Made by a program: the position numbers and the translations under genes
Shown here: piece by piece, positions 1 to 7,478 of the stretch
Layout: each line of letters opens with the position of its first letter
Numbering within the stretch: position 1 is the first letter of the stretch
Notes under the pieces: model-generated
Seen by the model: the letters and a program-made list of their open reading frames with translations, nothing else
What the model was told of the DNA's origin: nothing
The model's database searches: none
NCBI RefSeq assembly: GCF_017592475.1
Contig: NZ_JAGFNP010000001.1
Coordinates: 299,546-363,545, forward strand
DNA from: Glycomyces niveus
GTDB lineage: Bacteria; Actinomycetota; Actinomycetes; Mycobacteriales; Micromonosporaceae
Length of the DNA: 64,000 nucleotides
Reading direction: 5' to 3'

Positions 1-1884
1 CACGACGTCGGGCGACTGGCCGTCGTCGGTGGAGGCCCACTCCCAGATGCCGAGGCCCCGTTCGCAGTGGCGCACGGCCTCGTCCATGCTCGTGTACTGC
101 AGTGCGGGCTGCTTCCCGGCGACGACCACGTTCACGTACTGGCGGCCGCGCAGGCAGTGGTCCATCGTGGACAGCAGGGTGTTGGCGTCCGGCGGCAGGT
201 AGACGCGCACGATGTCGGCCTTCTTGTTCATCACGTGGTCGATGAACCCGGGGTCCTGGTGGGAGAAGCCGTTGTGGTCCTGGCGCCACACGTGGCTCGA
301 GAGCAGGTAGTTGAGCGAGGCGATCGGCTGGCGCCACGGGATCGAGTTCGTCGAGTCGAGCCACTTCGCGTGCTGGTTGAACATCGAGTCGACGATGTGG
401 ATGAACGCCTCGTAGCTGGTGAACAGGCCGTGCCGGCCGGTGAGCAGGTAGCCCTCGAGCCAGCCTTCGCACAGATGCTCCGAGAGGGCCTCCATGACCC
501 GCCCCTGCGGGGCCTGGTGCTCGTCGGTGGGCAGGATCTCGGCGCCCCACTGGCGGTCGGTGGCCTCGAAGGCCGCGCCGAGGCGGTTCGACTCGACCTC
601 GTCGGGGCCGAAGAGCCGGAACCGGTCCGGGTTGGCGGCGATGACGTCCCGGATCCACTTGCCGAGGACCTTGGTGGCCTCGCCGGTGGTGCGGCCGTGG
701 CCCTTGATCTCCTGGCCGTACTCGCGGTAGTCGGGGAGGACGAGGTCGCGCAGGAGCAGCCCGCCGTTCGCGTGCGGGTTGGCGCTCATGCGCCGCGCCC
801 CTCGCGGATGCATCTCGAGCAGTTCGGGCGCGGGCTTGCCGGTGGCGTCGAACAGCTCCTCGGGACGGTACGAGCGCATCCACGCCTCGAGCATCGCCAG
901 GTGCTGGGGGTTGCCGCGCACCGCCGCTAGCGGCACCTGGTGCGCCCGCCACGTGCCCGCGACGGGCACGCCGTCCACATCGTCCGGTCCGGTCCAGCCC
1001 TTCGGGGTCCGCAGGACGACCATCGGCCAGCGCGGCCGGATCGGCGTGCCGTTCGCCCGGCGGCGCGCGTCGGCGCGGATCTCCGCGATCCGGTCGAAGC
1101 ACGCGTCCAGCACGGCGGCGAGCTTCTGGTGGACGCTCGCGGGGTCGTCGCCCTCCACGAGGAACGGCTCGTAGCCGACGCCGCGGAAGAACGACGTGCG
1201 GTCCTCGTCGGAGATGCGCGCGAAGATCGTGGGATTCGCGATCTTGTACCCGTTGAGGTGCAGGATCGGCAGGACCGTGCCGTCGGAGACGGGGTTGAGG
1301 AACACGTTCGAGAACCACGAGCCGGCCAGCGGGCCGGTCTCGGCCTCGCCGTCGCCCACGACGCACGCGACCGTGAGGTCCGGGTTGTCGAACGCGGCCC
1401 CGTACGCGTGCGAGAGCGCGTAGCCGAGCTCGCCGCCCTCGTGGATCGAGCCGGGCACTTCGGCGGCCACGTGCGAGGGGATGCCGCCGGGGAAGGAGAA
1501 CTGGCGGAACAGCTGCCGGATGCCCTCCTCGGAGTGGTTCACCGAGGGGTGGAGCTCGGGGTAGGTGCCTTCGAGCCAGGTGTTGGCGACGATGGCGGGG
1601 CCGCCGTGGCCGGGGCCGGTCACGTAGATCATGTCGAGGTCGCGGGCGGTGATGCACCGATTGAGGTGCGCATAGAGGAGGCTGAGGCCGGGGCTGGTGC
1701 CCCAGTGGCCGAGCAGGCGCGGCTTGATGTGCTCGGGGCGCAGGGGTTCGCGGAGCAAGGGGTTGTCGAGCAGGTAGATCTGGCCGACGGTGAGGTAGTT
1801 GGCGGCCCGCCAGTAGGCGTCGATGCGGGCCAGCTCCTCATCGCTCAAAGGCGCGGTCGACAGGCCGGATTGCGTCGTGTCCAT
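1..1884 (-). CDS. xfp: Phosphoketolase, C-terminal part beyond window
   Basis: Thiamine-diphosphate enzyme that cleaves xylulose-5-phosphate (and often fructose-6-phosphate) with phosphate to acetyl-phosphate plus glyceraldehyde-3-phosphate or erythrose-4-phosphate, in the cytoplasm. The product reads [20 protein letters not shown] at the N-terminus, then [32 protein letters not shown] and [10 protein letters not shown], all typical of the family's TPP-binding first half. The frame stays open to base 1, giving 628 residues of an expected ~800, so the C-terminal domain lies outside the window. The ATG at 1884 matches the family start. The pta-ackA genes 9 kb away would convert its acetyl-phosphate to acetyl-CoA or acetate. 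Whether it prefers C5 or C6 substrate cannot be read here. Confidence 0.95.
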   Translation of the reverse strand, partial: MDTTQSGLSTAPLSDEELARIDAYWRAANYLTVGQIYLLDNPLLREPLRPEHIKPRLLGHWGTSPGLSLLYAHLNRCITARDLDMIYVTGPGHGGPAIVANTWLEGTYPELHPSVNHSEEGIRQLFRQFSFPGGIPSHVAAEVPGSIHEGGELGYALSHAYGAAFDNPDLTVACVVGDGEAETGPLAGSWFSNVFLNPVSDGTVLPILHLNGYKIANPTIFARISDEDRTSFFRGVGYEPFLVEGDDPASVHQKLAAVLDACFDRIAEIRADARRRANGTPIRPRWPMVVLRTPKGWTGPDDVDGVPVAGTWRAHQVPLAAVRGNPQHLAMLEAWMRSYRPEELFDATGKPAPELLEMHPRGARRMSANPHANGGLLLRDLVLPDYREYGQEIKGHGRTTGEATKVLGKWIRDVIAANPDRFRLFGPDEVESNRLGAAFEATDRQWGAEILPTDEHQAPQGRVMEALSEHLCEGWLEGYLLTGRHGLFTSYEAFIHIVDSMFNQHAKWLDSTNSIPWRQPIASLNYLLSSHVWRQDHNGFSHQDPGFIDHVMNKKADIVRVYLPPDANTLLSTMDHCLRGRQYVNVVVAGKQPALQYTSMDEAVRHCERGLGIWEWASTDDGQSPDVV

Positions 1885-1957
1885 GCGTCCGAGGGTGCCG
1901 CATCAGGGCGGGCCTGAACCGCGATTCGCGGGAATACTTCGCATCGGCCGCCGCGGC

Positions 1958-2203
1958 TCAGTCGACCTCTTTGAGCATCCGCTCCACATTCGCCAAGCGG
2001 CCCTTGATTTCTGCCAGGGACGCCTGCACCTCGGTGCTGTCCAGACTCATCTTCGCGGCGAGCTCGTGGTAGGCGTCCTCGCGGGCCACCGAGGCCTTCG
2101 CCTTCGCGGTGGTCGCCGCGTACACGATGCCCGCGATGATGACGGCGGTGACGAGCAGGCCGAATCCGAAGACGAACAGCATCCCGGCTTGTCCCATGTT
2201 CAT
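1958..2203 (-). CDS. Small membrane protein with C-terminal coiled coil
   Basis: 81-residue protein of unknown function. A single hydrophobic segment (about residues 8-31, LFVFGFGLLVTAVIIAGIVY) is followed by a charged, helical tail ending KGRLANVERMLKEVD, which should form a short coiled coil in the cytoplasm. Its ATG overlaps the stop of the upstream winged-helix regulator in an ATGA, so the two are translationally coupled and probably act together. One possibility is that the coiled coil signals to the regulator or tethers it to the membrane; nothing in the sequence proves that. Confidence 0.7.
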   Translation of the reverse strand: MNMGQAGMLFVFGFGLLVTAVIIAGIVYAATTAKAKASVAREDAYHELAAKMSLDSTEVQASLAEIKGRLANVERMLKEVD

Positions 2204-2541
2204 GGCGAGGTTCCCTCTCTCTTGTCGGTCGACGGGGGCAGCGTCGGCAGGGCCGACTTGACGATCTGCGGGGTGATCTCCAGCTTGAAGGGGACCGCCT
2301 CGAAGTACTTGACGGCCTTGCCGTCCTCCGAGAGCTCCAGCGAGCCCTTCACCAGGCCCGCGGACTGGAGCTTCTGCAAGTGCATGTGAAGGAGGGGGCG
2401 GCTCATCCCGAGTTCGCGGGCCAGGTGGCTCACGTACTGCCGCCCGTCGGCGAGCGCCCCGAGGATGCGCAGCCGGTGCGGGTTCGCCAGGGCCGAGCCC
2501 ACCGCGAGCAGGGCCGCGCCGGTCAACTCCTCGGTTCCCAT
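2200..2541 (-). CDS. ArsR-like winged-helix transcriptional regulator
   Basis: 113-residue DNA-binding protein. Residues ~10-60 contain a winged helix-turn-helix (SALANPHRLRILGALADG, then HLARELGMSRPLLHMHLQKL as the recognition part), followed by a short beta-wing and dimerisation tail. No metal-binding cysteines of the classical ArsR type are visible. The start at 2541 is preferred over the ATG at 2550 because AAGG lies nine bases before it and none fits the upstream one. A perfect inverted repeat 20 bases upstream (2561-2578) is the likely autoregulatory operator. The gene is coupled by ATGA overlap to a small membrane protein. Confidence 0.8.
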   Translation of the reverse strand: MGTEELTGAALLAVGSALANPHRLRILGALADGRQYVSHLARELGMSRPLLHMHLQKLQSAGLVKGSLELSEDGKAVKYFEAVPFKLEITPQIVKSALPTLPPSTDKREGTSP

Positions 2542-2560
2542 GAAAACCATCCTTGTCGCA

Positions 2561-2578
2561 TGTCAGAAAATTCTGACA
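2561..2578. promoter_or_regulatory. Perfect inverted-repeat operator of the winged-helix regulator
   Basis: TGTCAGAAAATTCTGACA: eight-base arms around an AA centre, with another TGTCAG half-site beginning at 2581. It lies just upstream of the regulator start at 2541 and between that gene and the divergent acetyltransferase at 2657, so it may control both. Binding by the neighbouring regulator is inferred from position. Confidence 0.6.
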
Positions 2579-2656
2579 CATGTCAGGACCGTCTGCGGGC
2601 CCGGGGCCGCGGTTAAACCGATTGCCCCGTAGCGCCCGCCCGGAAAGAATCGAGGC

Positions 2657-3319
2657 ATGATCGCCGACCACCTCCCGATCCACCGGCTCCGTCTGCGGAC
2701 CGAACGCCTCGAACTGCGCCTGCCCGCGAACTTCGACGAGCTCGCCGCCCTCGGCGAGGCCGCCGCCGCGGGCGTCCACGACCCGGACTTCATGCCGTTC
2801 TCCGTGCCGTGGACCGCCGCCGACCCCGCGACGGTCGCGCGCGGGACGATCGTCTGGTACCACCGGGCCATCGGCCGCTGGGAACCGCAGGACTGGGGCA
2901 TCCCGTTCCTGGTCTTCCACGAGGGCAAGGCGATCGGCTCGCAGGTCGTCGCCGGCAAGGACTTCAAGATCACCCGCGAGGTCGACTCCGGCTCCTGGAT
3001 CGGCCGCGCCCACCAGGGCAACGGCTTCGGCACCGAGATGCGCGCCGCGATCCTGCACCTCGCGTTCGCCGGACTCGACGCCCAGACCGCCCGCAGCGGC
3101 TCATACATCGGCAACGACGCCTCCGAGCGCGTCTCGCGCCGCCTCGGCTACCGCGCCGACGGCGAGGAGTTCCACGTCGTCCAAGGGAAGCGGCGGCACC
3201 TGCGGCGCTGGCGGCTCTCGCGCGCCGACTGGGAGGCGAACCGCAAGCACGAGGTCGTGATCGACGGCCTCGACGACGACGTACTGGACATGCTCGGCCT
3301 CGCGAAGGAGACCCCGTGA
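2657..3319 (+). CDS. GNAT-family N-acetyltransferase, first tandem copy
   Basis: 220-residue acetyl-CoA-dependent acetyltransferase of the RimJ/RimL-like type, probably acting on a protein N-terminus or small amine; the substrate is unknown. It begins RLRTERLELRLPANFDELAAL (beta-strand 1 and helix 1) and carries the acetyl-CoA loop in RAHQGNGFGTEMRAAILHLAF at about residues 116-136. The tail SRADWEANRKHEVVIDGLDD is shared with the next gene. Its TGA overlaps the GTG of the following paralogue, so the two form one transcription unit made by tandem duplication. Confidence 0.85.
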   Translation: MIADHLPIHRLRLRTERLELRLPANFDELAALGEAAAAGVHDPDFMPFSVPWTAADPATVARGTIVWYHRAIGRWEPQDWGIPFLVFHEGKAIGSQVVAGKDFKITREVDSGSWIGRAHQGNGFGTEMRAAILHLAFAGLDAQTARSGSYIGNDASERVSRRLGYRADGEEFHVVQGKRRHLRRWRLSRADWEANRKHEVVIDGLDDDVLDMLGLAKETP

Positions 3320-3978
3320 CGCTCACCGACTACCTGCCGGCCTACCGGCTGCGCCTGCGCACCGACCGGCTCGAGCTGCGCCTCCCGGACCTCGACGACC
3401 TCGTGGCCCTCGCTGACGAGGCCGCCGCGGGCGTCCACGGACCGGACTTCATGCCGTTCCTGGTGCCGTGGACCGAGTGCGAACCGGTCGAGCGCGGCCG
3501 CCGAACGCTGCTGCACCAGATGGGCGTCATCGCCGGGATCACCCCCGAGCGGTGGATGCTGCCGCTCGTCGTCCTCCACGACGGCAAGGTGATCGGCATG
3601 CAGGAGGTTGGCGCGACCGACTTCAAGGCGACCCGCGAGGCGCACACCGGCTCGTGGCTGGGTCTCGCCCACCACGGCCAGGGCTTCGGCACCGAGATGC
3701 GCGCGGCCGTGCTCGAGTTCGTGTTCACCGGGCTCGGCGCCGACTTCGCGCTGAGCGCCTCGTTCGAGGGCAACGGGCCGTCGGAGGGCGTCTCGCGCAA
3801 GCTCGGCTACAAGGCCGACGGCATCGACCACAAGGTCCTCAACGGCGTGCGCCGCCAGGACAACCGCTGGCGGCTCACCCGGGCCGACTGGGAAGCGAAC
3901 CGCAAACACGAGGTCGCGATCGAGGGCCTGGACGCCGAGGTCCTGGCGTCGCTCGGCCTCGACGGCGCCGAAGCCTGA
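3316..3978 (+). CDS. GNAT-family N-acetyltransferase, second tandem copy
   Basis: Paralogue of the preceding gene, exactly the same length (220 residues) and collinear throughout: RLRTDRLELRLPDLDDLVAL, the acetyl-CoA loop LAHHGQGFGTEMRAAVLEFVF, and the tail TRADWEANRKHEVAIEGLD. The start is GTG at 3316, overlapping the upstream stop as GTGA. The central 60 residues, where GNAT proteins bind the acceptor, differ most, which suggests divergence in substrate. Function beyond acetyl transfer cannot be assigned. Confidence 0.85.
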   Translation: MTLTDYLPAYRLRLRTDRLELRLPDLDDLVALADEAAAGVHGPDFMPFLVPWTECEPVERGRRTLLHQMGVIAGITPERWMLPLVVLHDGKVIGMQEVGATDFKATREAHTGSWLGLAHHGQGFGTEMRAAVLEFVFTGLGADFALSASFEGNGPSEGVSRKLGYKADGIDHKVLNGVRRQDNRWRLTRADWEANRKHEVAIEGLDAEVLASLGLDGAEA

Positions 3979-4040
3979 CCGGGACGGGCGCGGCCCAGGC
4001 GTGAGCCGCGCCCCAATCGGTCCCAAGGCCCTATCAAGGC

Positions 4041-4078
4041 CCGGGGAACGATGCGCTAAAGTAATCATCGTTCCCCGG
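4041..4078 (+). promoter_or_regulatory. 13-bp inverted repeat enclosing a putative tRNA promoter -10
   Basis: Arms CCGGGGAACGATG and CATCGTTCCCCGG are perfectly complementary around a 12-base AT-rich loop that contains TAAAGT, a plausible -10 element 16 bases before the first tRNA-Gly. It may be the terminator of the acetyltransferase pair, the array promoter held inside an operator, or both. No U-tract follows, which argues against a simple terminator. Confidence 0.5.
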
Positions 4079-4094
4079 TCAACACCGGAGAAAT

Positions 4095-4170
4095 GCGGAC
4101 GTAGCGCAGTTGGTAGCGCGACACCTTGCCAAGGTGTAGGTCGCCGGTTCGATCCCGGTCGTCCGCTCCA
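4095..4170 (+). tRNA. glyV: tRNA-Gly(GCC), canonical copy
   Basis: 76 bases with encoded CCA. Acceptor GCGGACG pairs with CGTCCGC, D-arm GCGC/GCGC has an eight-base loop AGTTGGTA, anticodon stem ACACC/GGTGT carries loop TTGCCAA with anticodon GCC, and T-arm GCCGG/CCGGT holds TTCGATC. All stems fold normally. It is the first of four tandem copies and the only one with a normal D-loop. A 12-bp-stem terminator follows. The gene symbol is conventional only. Confidence 0.95.
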
Positions 4171-4177
4171 GTGAGTG

Positions 4178-4205
4178 AAAGGCCCGGTCTTCCGACCGGG
4201 CCTTT
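4178..4205 (+). terminator. Terminator after first tRNA-Gly (repeated in each unit)
   Basis: AAAGGCCCGGTC pairs with GACCGGGCCTTT around a four-base loop, a 12-bp stem. Equivalent hairpins with one G-U pair lie at 4344-4371, 4510-4537 and 4676-4703, so each tRNA seems to end its own transcript. Confidence 0.85.
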
Positions 4206-4236
4206 ACTCTTGCCCGGGAACTGGGGCTGGCTCTGG

Positions 4237-4336
4237 GCGGACGTAGCGCAGTTGGCTGTGCCTTTGCAGCGCTTCGCGCTGGTGCGACACCTTGCCAAGG
4301 TGTAGGTCGCCGGTTCGATCCCGGTCGTCCGCTCCA
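4237..4336 (+). tRNA. tRNA-Gly(GCC) with 24-nt enlarged D-loop, copy 2
   Basis: 100 bases including CCA. Acceptor, anticodon and T-arms are identical to the canonical copy at 4095. After GTTGG the four bases TAGC are replaced by 28 bases that include CAGCGCTTCGCGCTG, a six-bp hairpin with a TTC loop. The D-stem can still form as GCGC/GTGC with one G-U pair, leaving a 32-base D-loop instead of eight. It may be a functional tRNA with an extra arm, a processed precursor, or a pseudogene; the sequence cannot decide. Confidence 0.6.
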
Positions 4337-4402
4337 GTGAGTGAAAGGCTCGGTCTTCCGACCGGGCCTTTACTCTTGCCCGGGAACTGGGGCTGGCTCG
4401 GG

Positions 4403-4502
4403 GCGGACGTAGCGCAGTTGGCTGTGCCTTTGCAGCGCTTCGCGCTGGTGCGACACCTTGCCAAGGTGTAGGTCGCCGGTTCGATCCCGGTCGTCCGCTC
4501 CA
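4403..4502 (+). tRNA. tRNA-Gly(GCC) with 24-nt enlarged D-loop, copy 3
   Basis: Identical in tRNA sequence to the copy at 4237, including the D-loop segment with its internal hairpin, encoded CCA and intact GCC anticodon loop. No substitutions have accumulated in any stem, which is not what is expected of a long-dead pseudogene. Confidence 0.6.
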
Positions 4503-4568
4503 GTGAGTGAAAGGCTCGGTCTTCCGACCGGGCCTTTACTCTTGCCCGGGAACTGGGGCTGGCTCGGG

Positions 4569-4668
4569 GCGGACGTAGCGCAGTTGGCTGTGCCTTTGCA
4601 GCGCTTCGCGCTGGTGCGACACCTTGCCAAGGTGTAGGTCGCCGGTTCGATCCCGGTCGTCCGCTCCA
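4569..4668 (+). tRNA. tRNA-Gly(GCC) with 24-nt enlarged D-loop, copy 4
   Basis: Last copy of the array, identical to copies 2 and 3. Its terminator (4676-4703) runs into TTTCGCTTTGC and then a second hairpin (GGGCCGCCCGTCGGACGGCCC, from about 4721) that also serves the convergent TetR gene. Confidence 0.6.
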
Positions 4669-4746
4669 GTGAGTGAAAGGCTCGGTCTTCCGACCGGGCC
4701 TTTCGCTTTGCTTATCGATGGGCCGCCCGTCGGACGGCCCTCTCGC

Positions 4747-5391
4747 TTATCCCTTGGCGTCCTTGGGAATCCAACGCATGTTCATCTCCTCCTCACTGGG
4801 CGGTGAGCTCGGCAGCGGGCCCCTGGCCGGCGCCTGCAGCGCCTGCAGGTACAGCTCCAGACTCCGCAGCCGCACCTCCCGCGTGCGTTCGGCGTCGCCG
4901 ATGTCGATCGAGGCCAGCGACTCGGTGATCATGATGACGTCGCCGATCTTCACATCCTCGCGGATCGCGCCGGCCTCGTGGAGCTTCCGCATGAGCACGT
5001 CGTTCAATTCGGCCGCCGCCGCGCCCGCGCCGAACATGTCGGGCGTCGGCGTGAAGGTCCCCGCCAGCTTCACGGTGATCGAAGCCGTGTCCGCCGCCAC
5101 GACCTGCCTCATGAAGCGGCAGAACGCCTCCCACATGTCGCCTTCGGCGTCGACCGCCTCCTGCACCAGCGCCACGTGCTTGGCCAGGCCGTCGCCGCAG
5201 AGCTTGCGGAGCAGGTCCTCCTTGCTCGGGTACCGCCGGTACAACGCACTGATGCCGACGCCGGCGCGCTTCGCGACCTCCGCGATCGGCGCCTCGGGGT
5301 TCGCCACGAACACCTCGTGGGCGGCTTCGAGGATGAGCTTGTCGTTGCGGGCGGCCTGGGCCTTGCGCCCGCTGAGCGGCTTGTCGGTCAT
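4747..5391 (-). CDS. TetR-family transcriptional repressor
   Basis: 214 residues. The N-terminal helix-turn-helix spans about residues 20-65 (LILEAAHEVFV, IAEVAKRAGVGISALYRRYPSKEDLL), followed by a helical ligand-binding and dimerisation domain with no recognisable ligand signature. It lies 110 bases downstream of a drug exporter on the same strand and probably represses it, using the inverted repeat at 7050-7070. It also has its own start signal: TAGGAT lies six bases before the ATG, with no Shine-Dalgarno, suggesting a leaderless transcript. Confidence 0.9.
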   Translation of the reverse strand: MTDKPLSGRKAQAARNDKLILEAAHEVFVANPEAPIAEVAKRAGVGISALYRRYPSKEDLLRKLCGDGLAKHVALVQEAVDAEGDMWEAFCRFMRQVVAADTASITVKLAGTFTPTPDMFGAGAAAAELNDVLMRKLHEAGAIREDVKIGDVIMITESLASIDIGDAERTREVRLRSLELYLQALQAPARGPLPSSPPSEEEMNMRWIPKDAKG

Positions 5392-5501
5392 GACGGCATC
5401 CTATCCGGAACAGAGCGATTCATTCTGTTGCACCTTTCTCGAGAGACGCCCCTGACCGGCCGCGCCCGCGAGGGCCCGACCGGTCAGGGGACTCATGGCA
5501 T

Positions 5502-6995
5502 CTAGTGCTCGGCCTTGGCCTGCTTCGGGAGACCGAAGGCCACCCCGAAAGCGACCACGGTCAGCAGGACCGTGAGGCCCGTGACCAGCTGCGCCGCGCC
5601 CATCGCCGCGGCGGCTCCGGCGCCGATCGCGAACTGGCTGAAGAAGACCGTCCCGAGGCCGGCCACGCCCAGCGCCGCCGCGCCCTGCTGGAACGACTCC
5701 AGGAGCCCCGAGGCCGAGCCGACCTCGTGGTCTTCGAGGTCGCCGGTGATGATCCCGAACAGCGGCACGAAGATCGCGCCCATCCCGATCCCGAAGACCA
5801 GCAGGGCCGGGACCAACGCCCACGGGCCGGGGGCCGAGTCGCCGCCGAGCTGGAAGAACAGGATCGAGAGGCCGATGACCATGCCGGCGAGGCCGATGTG
5901 GAGGATGTTGCGGCCGAGCTTCGGCGCGATGCCCGCGCCGACACCGGAGCCGATGAACGCGCCGACCGCCCAGGAGGCCATCGCCAGGCTCGCCTTGAGC
6001 GGGCTGTAACCGAGGCCGAGCTGCAGGAACAGGCCGACCGCGAGCGAGAAGCCCGTCACCGAGCCGAAGAAGACGACCACGAACGCGATGCCGGAGGTGT
6101 ACGAGCGCTTCTTGAAGACGCTCAGCTCGATCAGCGCGGTCTTGCCGCTACGGGCGCGGCGGACCTGGAGGCGGACGAAGACGGCCAGGACCGGGACGGA
6201 GGCGACGAGCATGGCGATCGACCAGGCGGGCCAGCCGAGTTCGTGGCCCTCGACGAGCGGGATGAGCAGCAGGCTCATGCCGACCGCAGCGATGACCGCG
6301 CCGCCGAGGTCGAGCTTCAGGCCCTTGACCGTGGGAGCGCCCGCCGGGAGGATCTTCACGCCCAGGGCGAGCGCGGCGATGCCGAGGGGCAGGTTGAGCA
6401 GGAAGATCGAGCGCCAGCCGGAGCCGAACAGGTCGGCGTCGACGAGCAGGCCGGCGAGAATGGGGCCGCCGATGGTGGCGAGGCCGATCATCGGGCCGAA
6501 GAGCGCGTAGGCCTTGCCCATCTCGCGGCCGAACATGTCGCGGATGAGGCCGAAGCACTGCGGCACCATCACGGCCGCGAACGCGCCCTGCACGACGCGG
6601 GCGATGAGCAGCAGCTCGATCGTCCCGGCCGCGCCGCACGCGAGCGAGGCGGCGAGGAAGCCGACCAGGCCGATCATGAGGACCTTCTTGCGGCCGAACA
6701 TGTCGCCGAGGCGACCGCCGGTGAGCAGGCCGATCGCGAGAGCGAGCGTGTATCCGGCGGCGAGCCACTGGATGGTCGCGGCGGTGCCGCCGAGTTCGGT
6801 GCGGATCGCGGGAGCGGCGACGTTGACGATCGACGCGTCGAGCAGGTTGAGGAGGGTCGTCGCGAGGATCGCGATGAGCCCGAGCCAGCGCCGCGGGAAG
6901 GGCGCTTCATTTGCGGCCGAAGCGGTTTCGGCGGTGTCGACGGCCGCGGCGGGGCGCGCGGCGTCGTTGGTCGGGATTTCGGCGGTCAGGGTCAC
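5502..6995 (-). CDS. MFS multidrug exporter, DHA2 (EmrB/QacA-like) family
   Basis: 497-residue integral membrane transporter with 14 predicted helices, using proton motive force to expel drugs or metabolites. The family motifs are present: LDASIVNVAAPAI in helix 1, the loop motif GGRLGDMFGRKKVL between helices 2 and 3, and a helix-5 GPILAG motif. The GTG at 6995 is chosen as start because GGAGG precedes it by six bases; a 17-codon upstream extension to 7046 lacks such a site. The substrate is unknown. The TetR gene downstream and the operator upstream indicate induced expression. Confidence 0.9.
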   Translation of the reverse strand: MTLTAEIPTNDAARPAAAVDTAETASAANEAPFPRRWLGLIAILATTLLNLLDASIVNVAAPAIRTELGGTAATIQWLAAGYTLALAIGLLTGGRLGDMFGRKKVLMIGLVGFLAASLACGAAGTIELLLIARVVQGAFAAVMVPQCFGLIRDMFGREMGKAYALFGPMIGLATIGGPILAGLLVDADLFGSGWRSIFLLNLPLGIAALALGVKILPAGAPTVKGLKLDLGGAVIAAVGMSLLLIPLVEGHELGWPAWSIAMLVASVPVLAVFVRLQVRRARSGKTALIELSVFKKRSYTSGIAFVVVFFGSVTGFSLAVGLFLQLGLGYSPLKASLAMASWAVGAFIGSGVGAGIAPKLGRNILHIGLAGMVIGLSILFFQLGGDSAPGPWALVPALLVFGIGMGAIFVPLFGIITGDLEDHEVGSASGLLESFQQGAAALGVAGLGTVFFSQFAIGAGAAAAMGAAQLVTGLTVLLTVVAFGVAFGLPKQAKAEH

Positions 6996-7049
6996 GGTTG
7001 CCTCCGGGCTCTCGTTGAAGCTGTGGAACGGAACGCTTGATTCCACTAT

Positions 7050-7070
7050 AACAGACCGGAATGATCTGTT
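7050..7070 (-). promoter_or_regulatory. Promoter and inverted-repeat operator of the MFS exporter
   Basis: On the minus strand, AACAGA and TCTGTT arms are separated by nine bases, and a TATAGT -10 sits directly beside the second arm (7045-7050). The repeat would occlude polymerase, as TetR operators usually do. Outer GTGGAAC/GTTCCAC copies at 7023 and 7066 extend the symmetry. Confidence 0.6.
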
Positions 7071-7116
7071 CCACTACGAAGGCTGGGAAATTTTCAAGGA
7101 CCCGATGAACAGCGAA

Positions 7117-7144
7117 AACGCCCGGTCGAACCCGACCGGGCGTT
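7117..7144 (-). terminator. Rho-independent terminator of small membrane gene
   Basis: AACGCCCGGTC pairs with GACCGGGCGTT (11 bp); on the minus strand the hairpin is followed directly by TTTTC. It lies 14 bases after the stop of the gene at 7159-7341. Confidence 0.85.
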
Positions 7145-7158
7145 GCAAGAAGCGGGTT

Positions 7159-7341
7159 CTAGGTCTGCTGGCCCGCGTTCAGGTAGCCGAAGATGATGAT
7201 CATCGCGACCGCCACGATCACCAGCCACAGTGTGGCCTTGCGGAACTTGTGCCGGGCGCCGGGGGAGAACCACATGACTGCCGCGAGGATGAGCAGCACC
7301 CCGACCACCACGCCGGGCGCGGAGTTGATTCCTTCGTCCAC
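7159..7341 (-). CDS. Small two-helix membrane protein
   Basis: 60 residues with two hydrophobic segments (about 10-25 and 37-53) joined by a short basic loop, SPGARHKFRKA, expected in the cytoplasm. The start is GTG at 7341, preceded by AGGG at a fair distance. A good terminator follows. There is no family I recognise; many actinomycetes carry such small hairpin membrane proteins. Its neighbours, a drug exporter and a Ser/Thr kinase, give no functional link. Confidence 0.65.
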   Translation of the reverse strand: MDEGINSAPGVVVGVLLILAAVMWFSPGARHKFRKATLWLVIVAVAMIIIFGYLNAGQQT

Positions 7342-7478
7342 TTTGATCCCTATCCCGTCAGAGCCGACCGACCGTGCCACGAGGCGACCGCGCCTCGACG
7401 GTCGCCCCGGTCGCCCATTCAATCATTCAGTGCGGAGCCGGACCGGTCAACCCGTTCCGCCGCAGTGCCGCCTATCCG

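Larger units (their letters stand above)
4095..4703 (+). repeat. Tandem array of four tRNA-Gly/terminator units
   Basis: Units begin at 4095, 4237, 4403 and 4569. Each holds a tRNA-Gly(GCC), a GTGAGTG spacer, a hairpin terminator and a TTGCCCGGGAACTGGGGCTG linker. Units 2-4 repeat with a period of exactly 166 bases; the first differs by lacking 24 bases in the tRNA D-loop. Units 2-4 are almost base-identical, including one C-to-T change in the terminator stem relative to unit 1, so they arose by amplification of a single altered copy. Confidence 0.9.

Noticed and set aside
4095-4703. Possible CRISPR array or short peptide repeats
   Set aside because: The 166-base units are tRNA-terminator units, with no spacer/repeat pattern of CRISPR size and no cas genes; the reading frames across them are by-products of the repeats.
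5505-7040. Long open frame on the plus strand opposite the MFS exporter
   Set aside because: It is rich in Arg, Asp, Glu and Gly with no domain. It is the antisense shadow of a clear transporter gene in very GC-rich DNA.
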